From assembly GCA_027306505.1 (NCBI GenBank), contig DAHUZP010000084.1, positions 1 through 44,636 of the forward strand: a stretch of 44,636 nt of DNA. Direction: 5' to 3'. The DNA comes from Thermoplasmata archaeon. GTDB lineage: Archaea > Thermoplasmatota > Thermoplasmata > Lutacidiplasmatales > UBA184. The notes beneath the pieces are model-generated. The model did not search any database. It had not been told where the DNA came from and saw nothing but the letters and a program-made list of their open reading frames with translations. Shown piece by piece: positions 31,578-39,506 of the stretch (the first letter of the stretch is position 1; each line of letters opens with the position of its first letter). The position numbers were made by a program, and so were the translations under genes.

Positions 31578-31587
31578 GATATATACC
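31578..31587. promoter_or_regulatory. Symmetric TATA box shared by tRNA-Thr and the GNAT gene
   Basis: GATATATACC with the core TATATA at 31580-31585. The centre is 27-28 bases before the first base of tRNA-Thr on plus and about 30 bases before the GNAT ATG on minus. No other TATA candidate serves either gene, so one element may drive transcription both ways. Confidence 0.65.
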
Positions 31588-31609
31588 GAGGGTACGTGGG
31601 CCGGCCTGC

Positions 31610-31683
31610 GCCACTGTAGCTCAGTCCGGCAGAGCGGCTGATTCGTAATCAGCAGGTCGGGGGTTCAAGTCCCTCCAGTGGCT
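31610..31683 (+). tRNA. tRNA-Thr (anticodon CGU)
   Basis: A 74-base cloverleaf without intron. Acceptor GCCACTG pairs with CAGTGGC and the discriminator is T (U73, usual for archaeal tRNA-Thr). The D arm begins GCTC, the anticodon stem GCTGA/TCAGC encloses TTCGTAA (anticodon CGT at 31644-31646), and the T arm GGGGG TTCAAGT CCCTC has one G-U pair. The CCA end is not encoded. The TATA box at 31580-31585 is at the expected distance. Confidence 0.95.
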
Positions 31684-32006
31684 TCCTCTGGTTGTTCTAG
31701 TTCGCAGCCCCTTCCGCCTCGAACCTCCCGATGGCCTCGTTCGTCAGCTGTTCGTTACGGAGTTCCACCACCACAACGTCTTGCGAATGCCCGGGCTGGC
31801 CACCAGACGGGGGGGTTTCCCAGCCCCCATGCCTCCCTTCGACCAAGGGTCCTCAGCGCTCATGGCTCGGCTTGGGGGCCAGCCCGCACAGGTGGTTCTC
31901 AATCACTCGTAAACGTGTGGTACGTGTTGAGCCCCGATAGGGGCCCGTCTCAACTGGGGGCGGCGTAGAGGTGCTTCGCGGAGCCCTCACCCCGTTACCC
32001 ACGCCT
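31684..32006. other. Spacer between tRNA-Thr and the transposase remnant
   Basis: No gene recognised. It is less GC-rich than its neighbours. A weak match to the putative element-end motif (GAGGTGCTTCGC...GGAGCC) starts at 31968 in inverted orientation relative to the motif at 32861-32887, so this may be the degenerate far end of the IS66-like element. I saw no repeat of the tRNA 3' end. Confidence 0.3.
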
Positions 32007-32804
32007 TTACCTCCAGGTCCCGAACGCGCTCAGCGATCGGGCGAGAGCGTTCGCTCCTTTCTCGTTCCTCAGCGTGCCTATGATCTTCCTCATGACCACC
32101 GCCCCGCGCATCCGGCGGAGGATCCCGTCGGCGGTCCCCTGCAACCTCTCGCTCGCACCCCGGACCACAGCTTCTACCGTCACCGGGCACGAAAGGGTCC
32201 CCTCCCGCTCCAGCCGCCCCTCGATCTTGCGATACGGGGGCCGCTCATCGATCTTCCCAAGCACGACCTCCGCCTGGAGCTGAGGGCCATGCCCAGAGGG
32301 TCCTCGTCCGTCCGGGAGCGTGGCGCGCACCTCGGCGCCACAGTCAATGCAGTCGTGGACGGCCTGGGTGTAGTCGGTGACCTTCCCCTCGCGGATCACC
32401 TCCACCTCCTGCTGGGTCTCGGTCCCCTTGAGCTTCAGGCGTGAGCCCTGGCACGTTCCGCAGAGGTGCGCGGTGGGCGCGACCTTCTCGTCAGGGACCA
32501 GGGGTTCACGAGTGGCCCCCTCGTGGCCGAACTTGGCTCCCGGCCTCTTGCGCTCTCCTGAAGGGACCCTCGGTCGAACCGGCTTGAGCCCCGGAGCGTG
32601 GTTCCTGGCGGATGGGGGAACGTTGGGGTTGACGTGAAGTGCGAGCTGGCGTCGGAGCTCCTCATCCTCCTTCCTCGGGAGCTGCTCGCGGAGCGGCTCG
32701 ACCCCCTTCTGAAGCTCCCCGAACTTCCTCTTCGAGACGAGGATCTCGTCGCTGTGGTCTTCGGGAATGAGATGGAGGTTCGCGGTCCGCGCCCTCGAGG
32801 ACAC
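32007..32804 (-). mobile_element. IS66-like transposase, internally deleted remnant
   Basis: 265 residues, about half the usual length. Residues 1-200 match the N-terminal half of archaeal IS66-type transposases: a coiled-coil-like lead (ELQKGVEPLREQL), RPGAKFGHEGATR, a zinc-finger region (CGTC, CIDC) and PPYRKIEGRLEREG. The last 40 residues match the family C-terminus (RGAVVMRKIIGTLRNEKGAN, then FGTWR). The catalytic DDE core between them is missing in frame, around residues 210-225. It cannot be an active transposase. It lies just downstream of tRNA-Thr at the edge of an accessory-looking region. Confidence 0.72.
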
Positions 32805-32860
32805 ATGCCACGTTGTAAGCCGGACCGGATGGATGGCGTGCTACACCGCTTCGCATCACC

Positions 32861-32887
32861 GCACGGCTCGGGGGTGAAGTTCACCTC
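32861..32887 (-). repeat. Putative element-end motif, left copy
   Basis: Read on the minus strand: TGAGGT, AAC, TTCACC and CCGTGC in order, with a near-palindromic core GGTGAA/TTCACC. A 25-base relative (22 matches) lies at 44245-44269 on the plus strand. It sits upstream of the IS66-like remnant, where that element's outer end would be. Confidence 0.4.
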
Positions 32888-32989
32888 AGGAAAGGGAAGG
32901 TGGTCGAGGTAGCCGCTCACGTACCGGTCAACGATTCCCCCGCGGGGAGGAGGGGCCTGTTGTCGGTCGAGGCGATCCCCCATGAGCCC

Positions 32990-35809
32990 CTAGCTGCCGG
33001 AGTCATCGATCTCAGGAGCAGGCTCCGCACCGGCGCCCGGGCCGGTAGGAGAGGACGTGGCCTCCCGGGGAGAGGAAGTGAGCCTCTTCTTCCTCCTCCT
33101 CCTCGTCATCACCACCACCACGGCGAGGGCGAGCATGACCACGGCCGCGAGACCGGCCAGCAGGGCAAGGCTCGCGATCTCTCCCAACCCCAGGAGGGAG
33201 AAGCCCTTGGACGGAGGAGGAGAGCTTGTCGGGCAGTTTGGTACGACCAGATCGATGGAAAGGTTCGACTGGCGGCTGGCTCCCCACGAGTCGGTGACGT
33301 TGAACCAGGCCGTGTACCCAAACACCTTGTACGGGCCGGGAAACCCGGTGATGTAGGGCGGAGGGGCGTAGGTGTGGTTCACGATCCGGGCGGAGGAGTC
33401 CGGCGACGCGTCGCCGAAGTTCCACGCGTACCGGTAGGGAGCGTGTGCCCCGGATGCCCACCCGGAGAGCTGGACCACCCACGTCAGCGTGTCGTTCCCG
33501 CAGAAGCCCGAGAATATAGGGGAGCTCGCAACCGCGCCGATGGTCAGGGGTGGAGGGGGGATGGCTTGGACCGTGAGCGGGTTGCTCTCGCCGACCTGGT
33601 AGGACGCGTCGGTCACCCAGACACGATAGGTGTAGTTCCCAGGGTGCCCCCACGTGAGGGAGGTCGCACTGCACCCCGTCCGGGTCGTGTTGGTCCCGTT
33701 CAGGGCCCAGACGCAGGTGTAGGGCGGAACCCCCCCAGAAACGAAGGGGGTGAGGGTGAGCGGGGCCCCCGAGACCGTTGTGTTCGCGCCGGAGGAGAGG
33801 ACGACCTGGAGAGGCGGCGGGAGATAGTCCGCGGAGAGGTATCCCTGCGCGGACACCGAGATGTTCGCCCATGGGGTGTAGTAGTACTGGACCGTCCCCA
33901 GGGTGACCGGGGCGAGCACCCATTCCTGGAAGGTCCATCCTCCCCCGCACGGGAAAGCACGGGCGGGGTAGGTCCCGGCCCGAAAGGACGCGGAGGCGCC
34001 GTTAGCGTAGGTGGAGCCGTTGAAGAGGACCGGGCCGCAGGAGGTAGGAAATACGGCGAACGAGAGGGTGTACTGGGGCGGCGGCCCGCCTCCCCCATTG
34101 GACACCGTGAAGGAGGTCGTCGCGTTCGCGCTGCTGCCGGCGGTATCGTTCACGTAGACCCGGGGAGCGAAGGACCCGGTCGCCGTGGGCGTGCAGATCC
34201 ACGAGGAGACGTTCAGCGTCGCGCACCCCGGGGGAAGCCCGGTGTAGGTGTAGGTCAGCGCGCCCTTCCCTCCGGAGGCGTAGACAACGAGCTGGACCCC
34301 GTACCCGAGGTTCAGGGAGGAGGGGTTGGCGAGGAAGGAGGAGATGGTCAGGTTGGAAGCGATCGTGACGGGCACGGACGCGCTTTGGACGGTCACCCCG
34401 TTCAACGTTGCGTTGACGAATAGATAGGAGGTCCCGGCGGAAGACCCGGCGGTGAACTGGACGACCGGGCCGGTCGTCGAGTTGAGCGTCCCGAGGGCAC
34501 GGTCCATGGACCACGCGTAAGTCGTCCCGGTAAGGCACGAACCGCCCGAGCAGGCGGGGTGGGCGGCAAGGTCCGTGGACGCCCCGACCGACACGTTGGC
34601 GCTGGGAGGGGTCACGTAGGCGCCGATCAGTCGCTGGGAAGAGAAGGAGATGAGCGTGACATTGTTGGACCCGTAGTTGGCCACGTAGAGGTCCCCGTCC
34701 GCGACGTCGAACGCGATGGCGGTCGGATCGATACCCACTCGGAACGAGCCCGTCGAGCGGGACCCTGAGACGTTGCTCAGGTTCGCCGACCCGAAGTTCG
34801 CTACGAACACGCTCCCGAGGTCCGGGTCGAAGGATGCCGAGTCGGGCCCCTGCCCCACGGGCACCGTACCCACGAGCCCGACCCCTGAGACCACGCTCAC
34901 GTTCGCCGTTTGATTGTTGACGACGTAGAGGTCGCCGTTGGAGGCATCGACCGCGGCCTGCCACGGTTTCTGGCCCACCGTGACACTCCCCACGACGCTC
35001 GTGCCTGAGATGGCAGTGAGAGAGTCCGCGTAGGTGTTCAAGGAGTAGACGTAGAGATCGACCGGATCGTAGAGCAGGTTCTCGGGGTAGCTTACGCTGG
35101 GAAGTGGGAGGGTGGCCAGGAGCGAGGAACCGGAGATGACGCTCACATTGGAGGAGCCCGTGTTGAGCGCGTAGACATCCCCGTCGGCATCGTCGTAAGC
35201 GAGCGCGTAGGTGAAGGCCCCGGTCGTGGTTCGACCGATGACCGTGGTTCCCGAGATCTCCACCACTTGGCTCGAGGGAGCGGCGCAGGAGAGATAGATG
35301 TTCCCTGAGGAGCGGTCGAACGCGAGCGCATCCGCCTCGGGGGTGACCCCTCCACAGACCGAGAAGTTCCCGACATAACGCGTCTGCGAGAGCACGGTCA
35401 GGGACGCGTCCCCGCTGCTCACGTACACCCACCCGTCCTGGGGGTCCACCAGAAGGCCCATCGCGTAACCGCCGATGGCGAGCCTGGCGATCTCCGTTCC
35501 CCCCCATAGGACCGACACGCTCCCTCCGCATCGAGCTCCACACCGGTCCGCGGAGTTCACCACGTAGACGTAACCGTTGAAGGGGTCGTAGGCCGCCAGG
35601 GTGGGGCTGTCGCCCACGGGGATCGAGGAGACCGTCGTGCGAGGGGCCGGGCCCTGGGAGAGGGGGGCGGTCCGCGCTGAGGCGAGAGAGGAGGGCAGGG
35701 GGGGTGGGTCCGAGCGTTGGGAGTTCGGCCACGGCGGTGCGAAGACCATGAGCGCGATCGCCACCATAGCGAACGCTCCCGCGGGCCCGAGCGAAACGCG
35801 CCGGAACAT
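32990..35809 (-). CDS. Giant surface protein: YVTN beta-propeller, Ig-like and PKD-like domains
   Basis: 939 residues from ATG 35809, supported by CCAAATAGC (about 29 bases upstream). A signal peptide (about 8-25) is followed by eight or more YVTN-type blades (about 60-420: repeats such as DPFNGYVYVVNS, DGDVYALNTG, NGDLYVVNN, DGDLYVANYG), an Ig-like region, a lectin- or PKD-like region (AWNFGDASPDSS near 790) and a C-terminal membrane helix (about 878-902) with a RRRRKKR stop-transfer and a 37-residue cytoplasmic tail. Many N-x-S/T sites suggest heavy glycosylation. Likely an adhesin or cell-surface binding protein. A paralogue lies at 39.5-41.9 kb. Confidence 0.88.
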   Translation of the reverse strand: MFRRVSLGPAGAFAMVAIALMVFAPPWPNSQRSDPPPLPSSLASARTAPLSQGPAPRTTVSSIPVGDSPTLAAYDPFNGYVYVVNSADRCGARCGGSVSVLWGGTEIARLAIGGYAMGLLVDPQDGWVYVSSGDASLTVLSQTRYVGNFSVCGGVTPEADALAFDRSSGNIYLSCAAPSSQVVEISGTTVIGRTTTGAFTYALAYDDADGDVYALNTGSSNVSVISGSSLLATLPLPSVSYPENLLYDPVDLYVYSLNTYADSLTAISGTSVVGSVTVGQKPWQAAVDASNGDLYVVNNQTANVSVVSGVGLVGTVPVGQGPDSASFDPDLGSVFVANFGSANLSNVSGSRSTGSFRVGIDPTAIAFDVADGDLYVANYGSNNVTLISFSSQRLIGAYVTPPSANVSVGASTDLAAHPACSGGSCLTGTTYAWSMDRALGTLNSTTGPVVQFTAGSSAGTSYLFVNATLNGVTVQSASVPVTIASNLTISSFLANPSSLNLGYGVQLVVYASGGKGALTYTYTGLPPGCATLNVSSWICTPTATGSFAPRVYVNDTAGSSANATTSFTVSNGGGGPPPQYTLSFAVFPTSCGPVLFNGSTYANGASASFRAGTYPARAFPCGGGWTFQEWVLAPVTLGTVQYYYTPWANISVSAQGYLSADYLPPPLQVVLSSGANTTVSGAPLTLTPFVSGGVPPYTCVWALNGTNTTRTGCSATSLTWGHPGNYTYRVWVTDASYQVGESNPLTVQAIPPPPLTIGAVASSPIFSGFCGNDTLTWVVQLSGWASGAHAPYRYAWNFGDASPDSSARIVNHTYAPPPYITGFPGPYKVFGYTAWFNVTDSWGASRQSNLSIDLVVPNCPTSSPPPSKGFSLLGLGEIASLALLAGLAAVVMLALAVVVVMTRRRRKKRLTSSPREATSSPTGPGAGAEPAPEIDDSGS

Positions 35810-35833
35810 GGCCGACCCTAGAAGCCCCCGAGC

Positions 35834-35842
35834 GCTATTTGG
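35834..35842 (-). promoter_or_regulatory. TATA box of the giant surface protein
   Basis: CCAAATAGC on the minus strand, centred 29 bases before ATG 35809. It supports this start over an in-frame ATG at 35947, which would place residues before the signal peptide. Confidence 0.5.
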
Positions 35843-36048
35843 ACGCTCGACCGACCGACGGACGAGCCCCCCGCCACCGAGCGTTGCACGGATTCGTGGG
35901 TCGCGGGCTGCTGCCCGCGGGGATGCCAAGCCGGTGACGTGCATCACCCCGGCCGCCGCGCGCCTGGCTCGCCCGCCGTTCCGAGATAGAACTATCAGCA
36001 GGGCCAGCGAATCCCGTTCTCGGGACCAGGCACCCCGAGGACGGACCG

Positions 36049-37422
36049 ATGGTGCTCTTCCCCGACCTGCCCTCCGACATCCTGGGGAAGATGTTCCCCA
36101 CGCTCTCCCCGTGGGTCGCGGCGCTGGTCGCCCTGGTCGTCCTGCTCGTCATGGGCTACATCCTCGCCTACCTGGACCGGAAACCACTGCAGGAAGCGGC
36201 CCAGGTCGTCGAAGGGGCGCGAGCGCTGACCCACGTCGCGGGGAAGGAAGCGGCAGGCCTCTCGCTCACGGTCCGGGTCCTGAGAGTGCTCTCTGGACCC
36301 TCCGTGGTCACGCTGGGATCGGTCCTGGGCACGGTCCTCGCCGGGCCGCTCGGGGGGTTTGTGGGAAACCCCATCGCCCCCCTAGGTTTTGCGCTGGGGG
36401 AGCGGCACCGGTCCAACGAGAGCTGGACCGCGTGGCGGGCGACCTTCATCGCAGGGTGGATAGGGTCGTGGGTCTCCAGCAGCGCGATCGCCTACGGAGA
36501 CCGCGCGCTCCCCTCGGGGTCCACGTGGTCCGTGAGCCTCATGGGGCACCCCGTGACGATCGCGATCTCCGTCGTCCTCGGGGGCGTCGTCGGGGTCCTG
36601 ACCGCGTCGCTCGCGCGACGCGGGGGCATGGTGGTCATCGAGGCCACGAGCGAACGGAGCACCTACGCGCTGTTCGATGCGTTCATGGTATGGGGGATCT
36701 CGCTCCTCTTCCTCGTGCTCGCGATCGACGTAGCCACGTACCAGCTCGGCGGAGGGTACTGGGAGATCTTCATCGGACTGCGCCCGAGCTGCCCATGCCA
36801 CAACCTTGGGAACGTGTCCATGTTCCTGTCCGGTGTCGCGGTCTCGATCTTCCTCTCCGCGCAGATCACCACCCGGACCCTGGCCAAGATGGCGAGGGCC
36901 GAGGCGGCCGAGCCGCGCCGCGGTTCCAAGGACCATACCCTCCCGAAGTTCCCGGGAGATTGGATGGCGCTCCCTTCCCTGTCGAACTCGGCCCTGTCCC
37001 GGGGGTTGGGCGGAGGGATCCTGAGCTTCCTCATCGGGAGCGTCCTCGTGATCTCCTACCTGACGACCTTCCCGTGGGAGTGGTTCAACGGGTCAACGAT
37101 CCAGATCTTTGCCCCTCTGGTCTTCCTAGGTGCGAGCGCCACACTAGGAGCCGCGGTGACCGAGGTGGTGACCAGACATGGAGAGAGACTCCAGCCGTTC
37201 ATGGAGACGGTCGGGGAGCTGCTCTTTGGGATCGCGACCGGGGCAGCGCTCGCCATCCTGGCAGTGATCGCCGCGCTGACCGAGATCGGAGTGTTGGGCT
37301 ACGGGTGGATCACGGTGGGGTCCCTCGCCGGCCTGGTGATCTTCGCGATATGCCACGCGAACGCCAAGTCCATGTTCCGCCATGCACAGATCGGTGGACC
37401 TTCCACCCCCCCGAATACGTAG
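36049..37422 (+). CDS. Polytopic membrane protein of unknown function
   Basis: 457 residues with about nine to ten predicted membrane helices, for example WVAALVALVVLLVMGYILAYL (22-42), VTIAISVVLGGVVGVLTASL near 170, ISLLFLVLAIDVATY near 220 and a C-terminal pair (LLFGIATGAALAILAVIAAL, then WITVGSLAGLVIFAI). A short Cys pair (SCPC) lies in one loop. No transport or enzyme motif recognised. An A/T-rich element (GATAGAACTATC, 35985-35996) would give a leader of about 35 bases. It stands between the two giant surface-protein genes and may belong to the same envelope function, but that is position only. Confidence 0.75.
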   Translation: MVLFPDLPSDILGKMFPTLSPWVAALVALVVLLVMGYILAYLDRKPLQEAAQVVEGARALTHVAGKEAAGLSLTVRVLRVLSGPSVVTLGSVLGTVLAGPLGGFVGNPIAPLGFALGERHRSNESWTAWRATFIAGWIGSWVSSSAIAYGDRALPSGSTWSVSLMGHPVTIAISVVLGGVVGVLTASLARRGGMVVIEATSERSTYALFDAFMVWGISLLFLVLAIDVATYQLGGGYWEIFIGLRPSCPCHNLGNVSMFLSGVAVSIFLSAQITTRTLAKMARAEAAEPRRGSKDHTLPKFPGDWMALPSLSNSALSRGLGGGILSFLIGSVLVISYLTTFPWEWFNGSTIQIFAPLVFLGASATLGAAVTEVVTRHGERLQPFMETVGELLFGIATGAALAILAVIAALTEIGVLGYGWITVGSLAGLVIFAICHANAKSMFRHAQIGGPSTPPNT

Positions 37423-37797
37423 AGAAGCGGCCCTCCACGAGGCCCGTGCTCGAGCCAACCCGCACGAAGGAGAGGACCCGTCCGGCTCGAGTTGGACAGG
37501 AACGTCGGATCTCTGAGGGTGCGCGTGTAGCTCCGGGCCTCCCGGGACCGCCCACTTCGGGACGAGATCGCCCAGCCCCAACCGAGAGAACAGTGGGGTC
37601 GGGACCCTGGACCTCTGCTCCACGGCGAGGGGGGGCTTGCGGGGGGGGCCAGAGGGAAGCCCCTGGAACCGAACCTCCTGCGACCGCCCTCGCGGCTCCC
37701 CGGGCCTAGGGTCCCGTCACGAAGCAGACGAGGTCCAAGCCCGGGTCTGGAGATCACGGGGCGGAGACTTATCAGAGACCAGCCTCCAGGGTGACCC
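37423..37797. other. Spacer with a promoter at its right end
   Basis: No gene recognised on either strand; the open frames here have no start signals or family resemblance. ACTTATCAG at 37767-37775 lies about 27 bases before the ATG at 37798. Confidence 0.5.
37767..37775 (+). promoter_or_regulatory. TATA box of the 71-residue protein
   Basis: ACTTATCAG, centred about 27 bases before ATG 37798, the exact spacing for a leaderless transcript. It is the main support for the small gene. Confidence 0.5.
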
Positions 37798-38013
37798 ATG
37801 GGCGCTTCCTCGTCCCCCTCCGAAGGCGCGTCATCTCCTCCTCCTCCGTCGTGGGTCAAGGAGAACGTCGAGAAGCCGCCCGAGGAGGAGAGGAAGAAGC
37901 GCGAGGCGAAGTTCGGTCACGCACTCCACTTCCGCCCTCCCCCCAAGAAGGTCCACGAGGCCTGTGGCGCTGGCGCCTCACGCCCTTCGGGCGGCCCTCG
38001 TCCCCACGGATGA
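37798..38013 (+). CDS. Small basic protein, leaderless
   Basis: 71 residues. A Ser/Pro-rich N-terminus is followed by a charged middle (VKENVEKPPEEERKKREAKFGHALHF) and a PPPKKVHEAC stretch. No known domain. It is supported mainly by the well-placed TATA box and by a lysine/glutamate content higher than in chance frames of this GC-rich DNA. Function unknown. Confidence 0.45.
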   Translation: MGASSSPSEGASSPPPPSWVKENVEKPPEEERKKREAKFGHALHFRPPPKKVHEACGAGASRPSGGPRPHG

Positions 38014-38130
38014 GAAGGGGGGGAGGGCCCCCGGTCCCCCGGGCCCTCCGGCCCTCGGGGAGCGCCCTGCGCGCAACTGCCCTGGCGGTCGGGCGGTCGG
38101 CCGACGGGCGGGAGGGAGGGCAGGCCGAGC

Positions 38131-39357
38131 TCAACCGAAGAGCGGCACCTTGGCCGCCTTCCCACCGGCACGGGGGATCGCGGCGACGGCCACCGCCGCG
38201 ACGAGGCCGAGGGCGACCATGGCGTAGAACCCCGTCGTGAGGTCGGTGAAGCGGTTCGCCGACAGGGCCCCCACGACCAGCGGGCCGATGACGCCCCCCA
38301 CCCCGGTGCCTAGTCCGAAGACCAGAGAGTTCGCGAGGGACGTGGAGTGACGGTCCACGTGCTCCGCCGAGAGGGACATGAGGAGCGGGAATGCGCTGAA
38401 CGTGAAGAATCCGATGAGGAGGAGGAGCACGATAGCGCTGACCCCGGAGATCGCGAGGAAGCCCAGGGTCGAGAGCGCGGACCCCACCGAGGTGAGGGCG
38501 AGCAGGGCCCGGATGTCGAAACGCCCGGCGAGGAGACCGAAGACCGGCTGCCCCACGATGCCTCCGACGTACATGATCGTCACCTCCACGCCGAGGGGGG
38601 CCCCGGGCCAGAGCGGCCGCACGTACTGCATGTAGGTGGGGAGGAAGGCGACGATGCCGAGGTTCGCCGCCGAGCGGACGAAGGCGACCACGGTGAGCAC
38701 CACGATCCCCAGCGTGAGAGCGGTCCGGGCGCTCGGCGCGGCGCCGGGGTCCTTGGATTGGAGCGCAGGGCCCTCGGAGCCATGACGGCCGTGCTGGGCG
38801 ACGATCAGGGAGGCGAAGAGCCCGACCACGGCGAAGACCAGGAGGGAGGAGTCCTGCGTCAGCGCGAGCCCGACCGCGAAGAAGAGCGCGGGGTAGATGG
38901 CGCGGCCGACGCTCCCCATCGCGCCGTTGATCCCCAGGGCGGTCCCGAGGTCCTTCTTCTCGAAGCTGCCCTGCAGCAGGCTCGCGCCGAGCGGATGGTA
39001 GAACGAGGTGCCGAAGCCGACAATGAAGGAGGCGAGGGCCGCCCCGGCGAACCCGGTCGTCCCGGAGAGGAAGGCGAGCGAGACGTAGAACCCGCCCATC
39101 CCCGATCCCAGCAGCACCAGCCCCAGGGCCATCAGGGCGAGCGGACGGCCCGAGCGGTCGGACCACCTCCCGACGTAGAGGCTGAGCAGCGAGGAGGAGG
39201 CGTAGTAGACCACCAGCATGACGGTGATCTCGAGCGGGGAGATGCCGTGCCCGCTCGCCAGGATCGCCGCGATGACCGGGACGAAGAAGCCGGTGCCGTC
39301 GTTGACGAAGTGACCGAGGCTCGTCACCGCAAGGAGGGCCCTTCGGTTGGTCTCCAT
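38131..39357 (-). CDS. Major facilitator superfamily transporter
   Basis: 408 residues, 12 membrane helices. The loop 2-3 signature is present as GRWSDRSGRPLALM (about 63-76), with a weaker repeat GLLAGRFDIRALLAL after helix 8. The central loop near 200 is short and charged. Helix 1 begins LLAVTSLGHFVNDGTGFFVP, which resembles MFS branches such as fosmidomycin-resistance-type exporters. Substrate unknown; efflux is a reasonable guess. The TATA box TATAT (39384-39388) lies about 29 bases before the ATG. Confidence 0.9.
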   Translation of the reverse strand: METNRRALLAVTSLGHFVNDGTGFFVPVIAAILASGHGISPLEITVMLVVYYASSSLLSLYVGRWSDRSGRPLALMALGLVLLGSGMGGFYVSLAFLSGTTGFAGAALASFIVGFGTSFYHPLGASLLQGSFEKKDLGTALGINGAMGSVGRAIYPALFFAVGLALTQDSSLLVFAVVGLFASLIVAQHGRHGSEGPALQSKDPGAAPSARTALTLGIVVLTVVAFVRSAANLGIVAFLPTYMQYVRPLWPGAPLGVEVTIMYVGGIVGQPVFGLLAGRFDIRALLALTSVGSALSTLGFLAISGVSAIVLLLLIGFFTFSAFPLLMSLSAEHVDRHSTSLANSLVFGLGTGVGGVIGPLVVGALSANRFTDLTTGFYAMVALGLVAAVAVAAIPRAGGKAAKVPLFG

Positions 39358-39383
39358 GGAACGGGGGCCCCCCCCTCACCCGG

Positions 39384-39388
39384 TATAT
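39384..39388 (-). promoter_or_regulatory. TATA box of the MFS transporter
   Basis: GATATACC on the minus strand around 39384-39388, about 29 bases before ATG 39357. Confidence 0.6.
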
Positions 39389-39506
39389 CGTTTGGGGTCT
39401 CTCCGCAGCTGGGACCGTCCCCCCTTCAGGAGCGACTCGCCAGGGAGCGGTAGCGGGACCGCTCGGGGGGTCGGGACCGGGCCACGGACCGGCGATCGAC
39501 GGCGCT

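Noticed and set aside
31684-31990. Possible tRNA-gene integration site (repeat of the tRNA-Thr 3' end)
   Set aside because: I found no second copy of the tRNA 3' sequence in the window and no integrase gene.
32840-32890. Minus-strand sequence GAGCCGTGC...GCACG looks like domain V of a group II intron
   Set aside because: Only about five pairs form between the arms, the AGC catalytic triad and the bulge are not in place, and there is no intron-encoded reverse transcriptase nearby.
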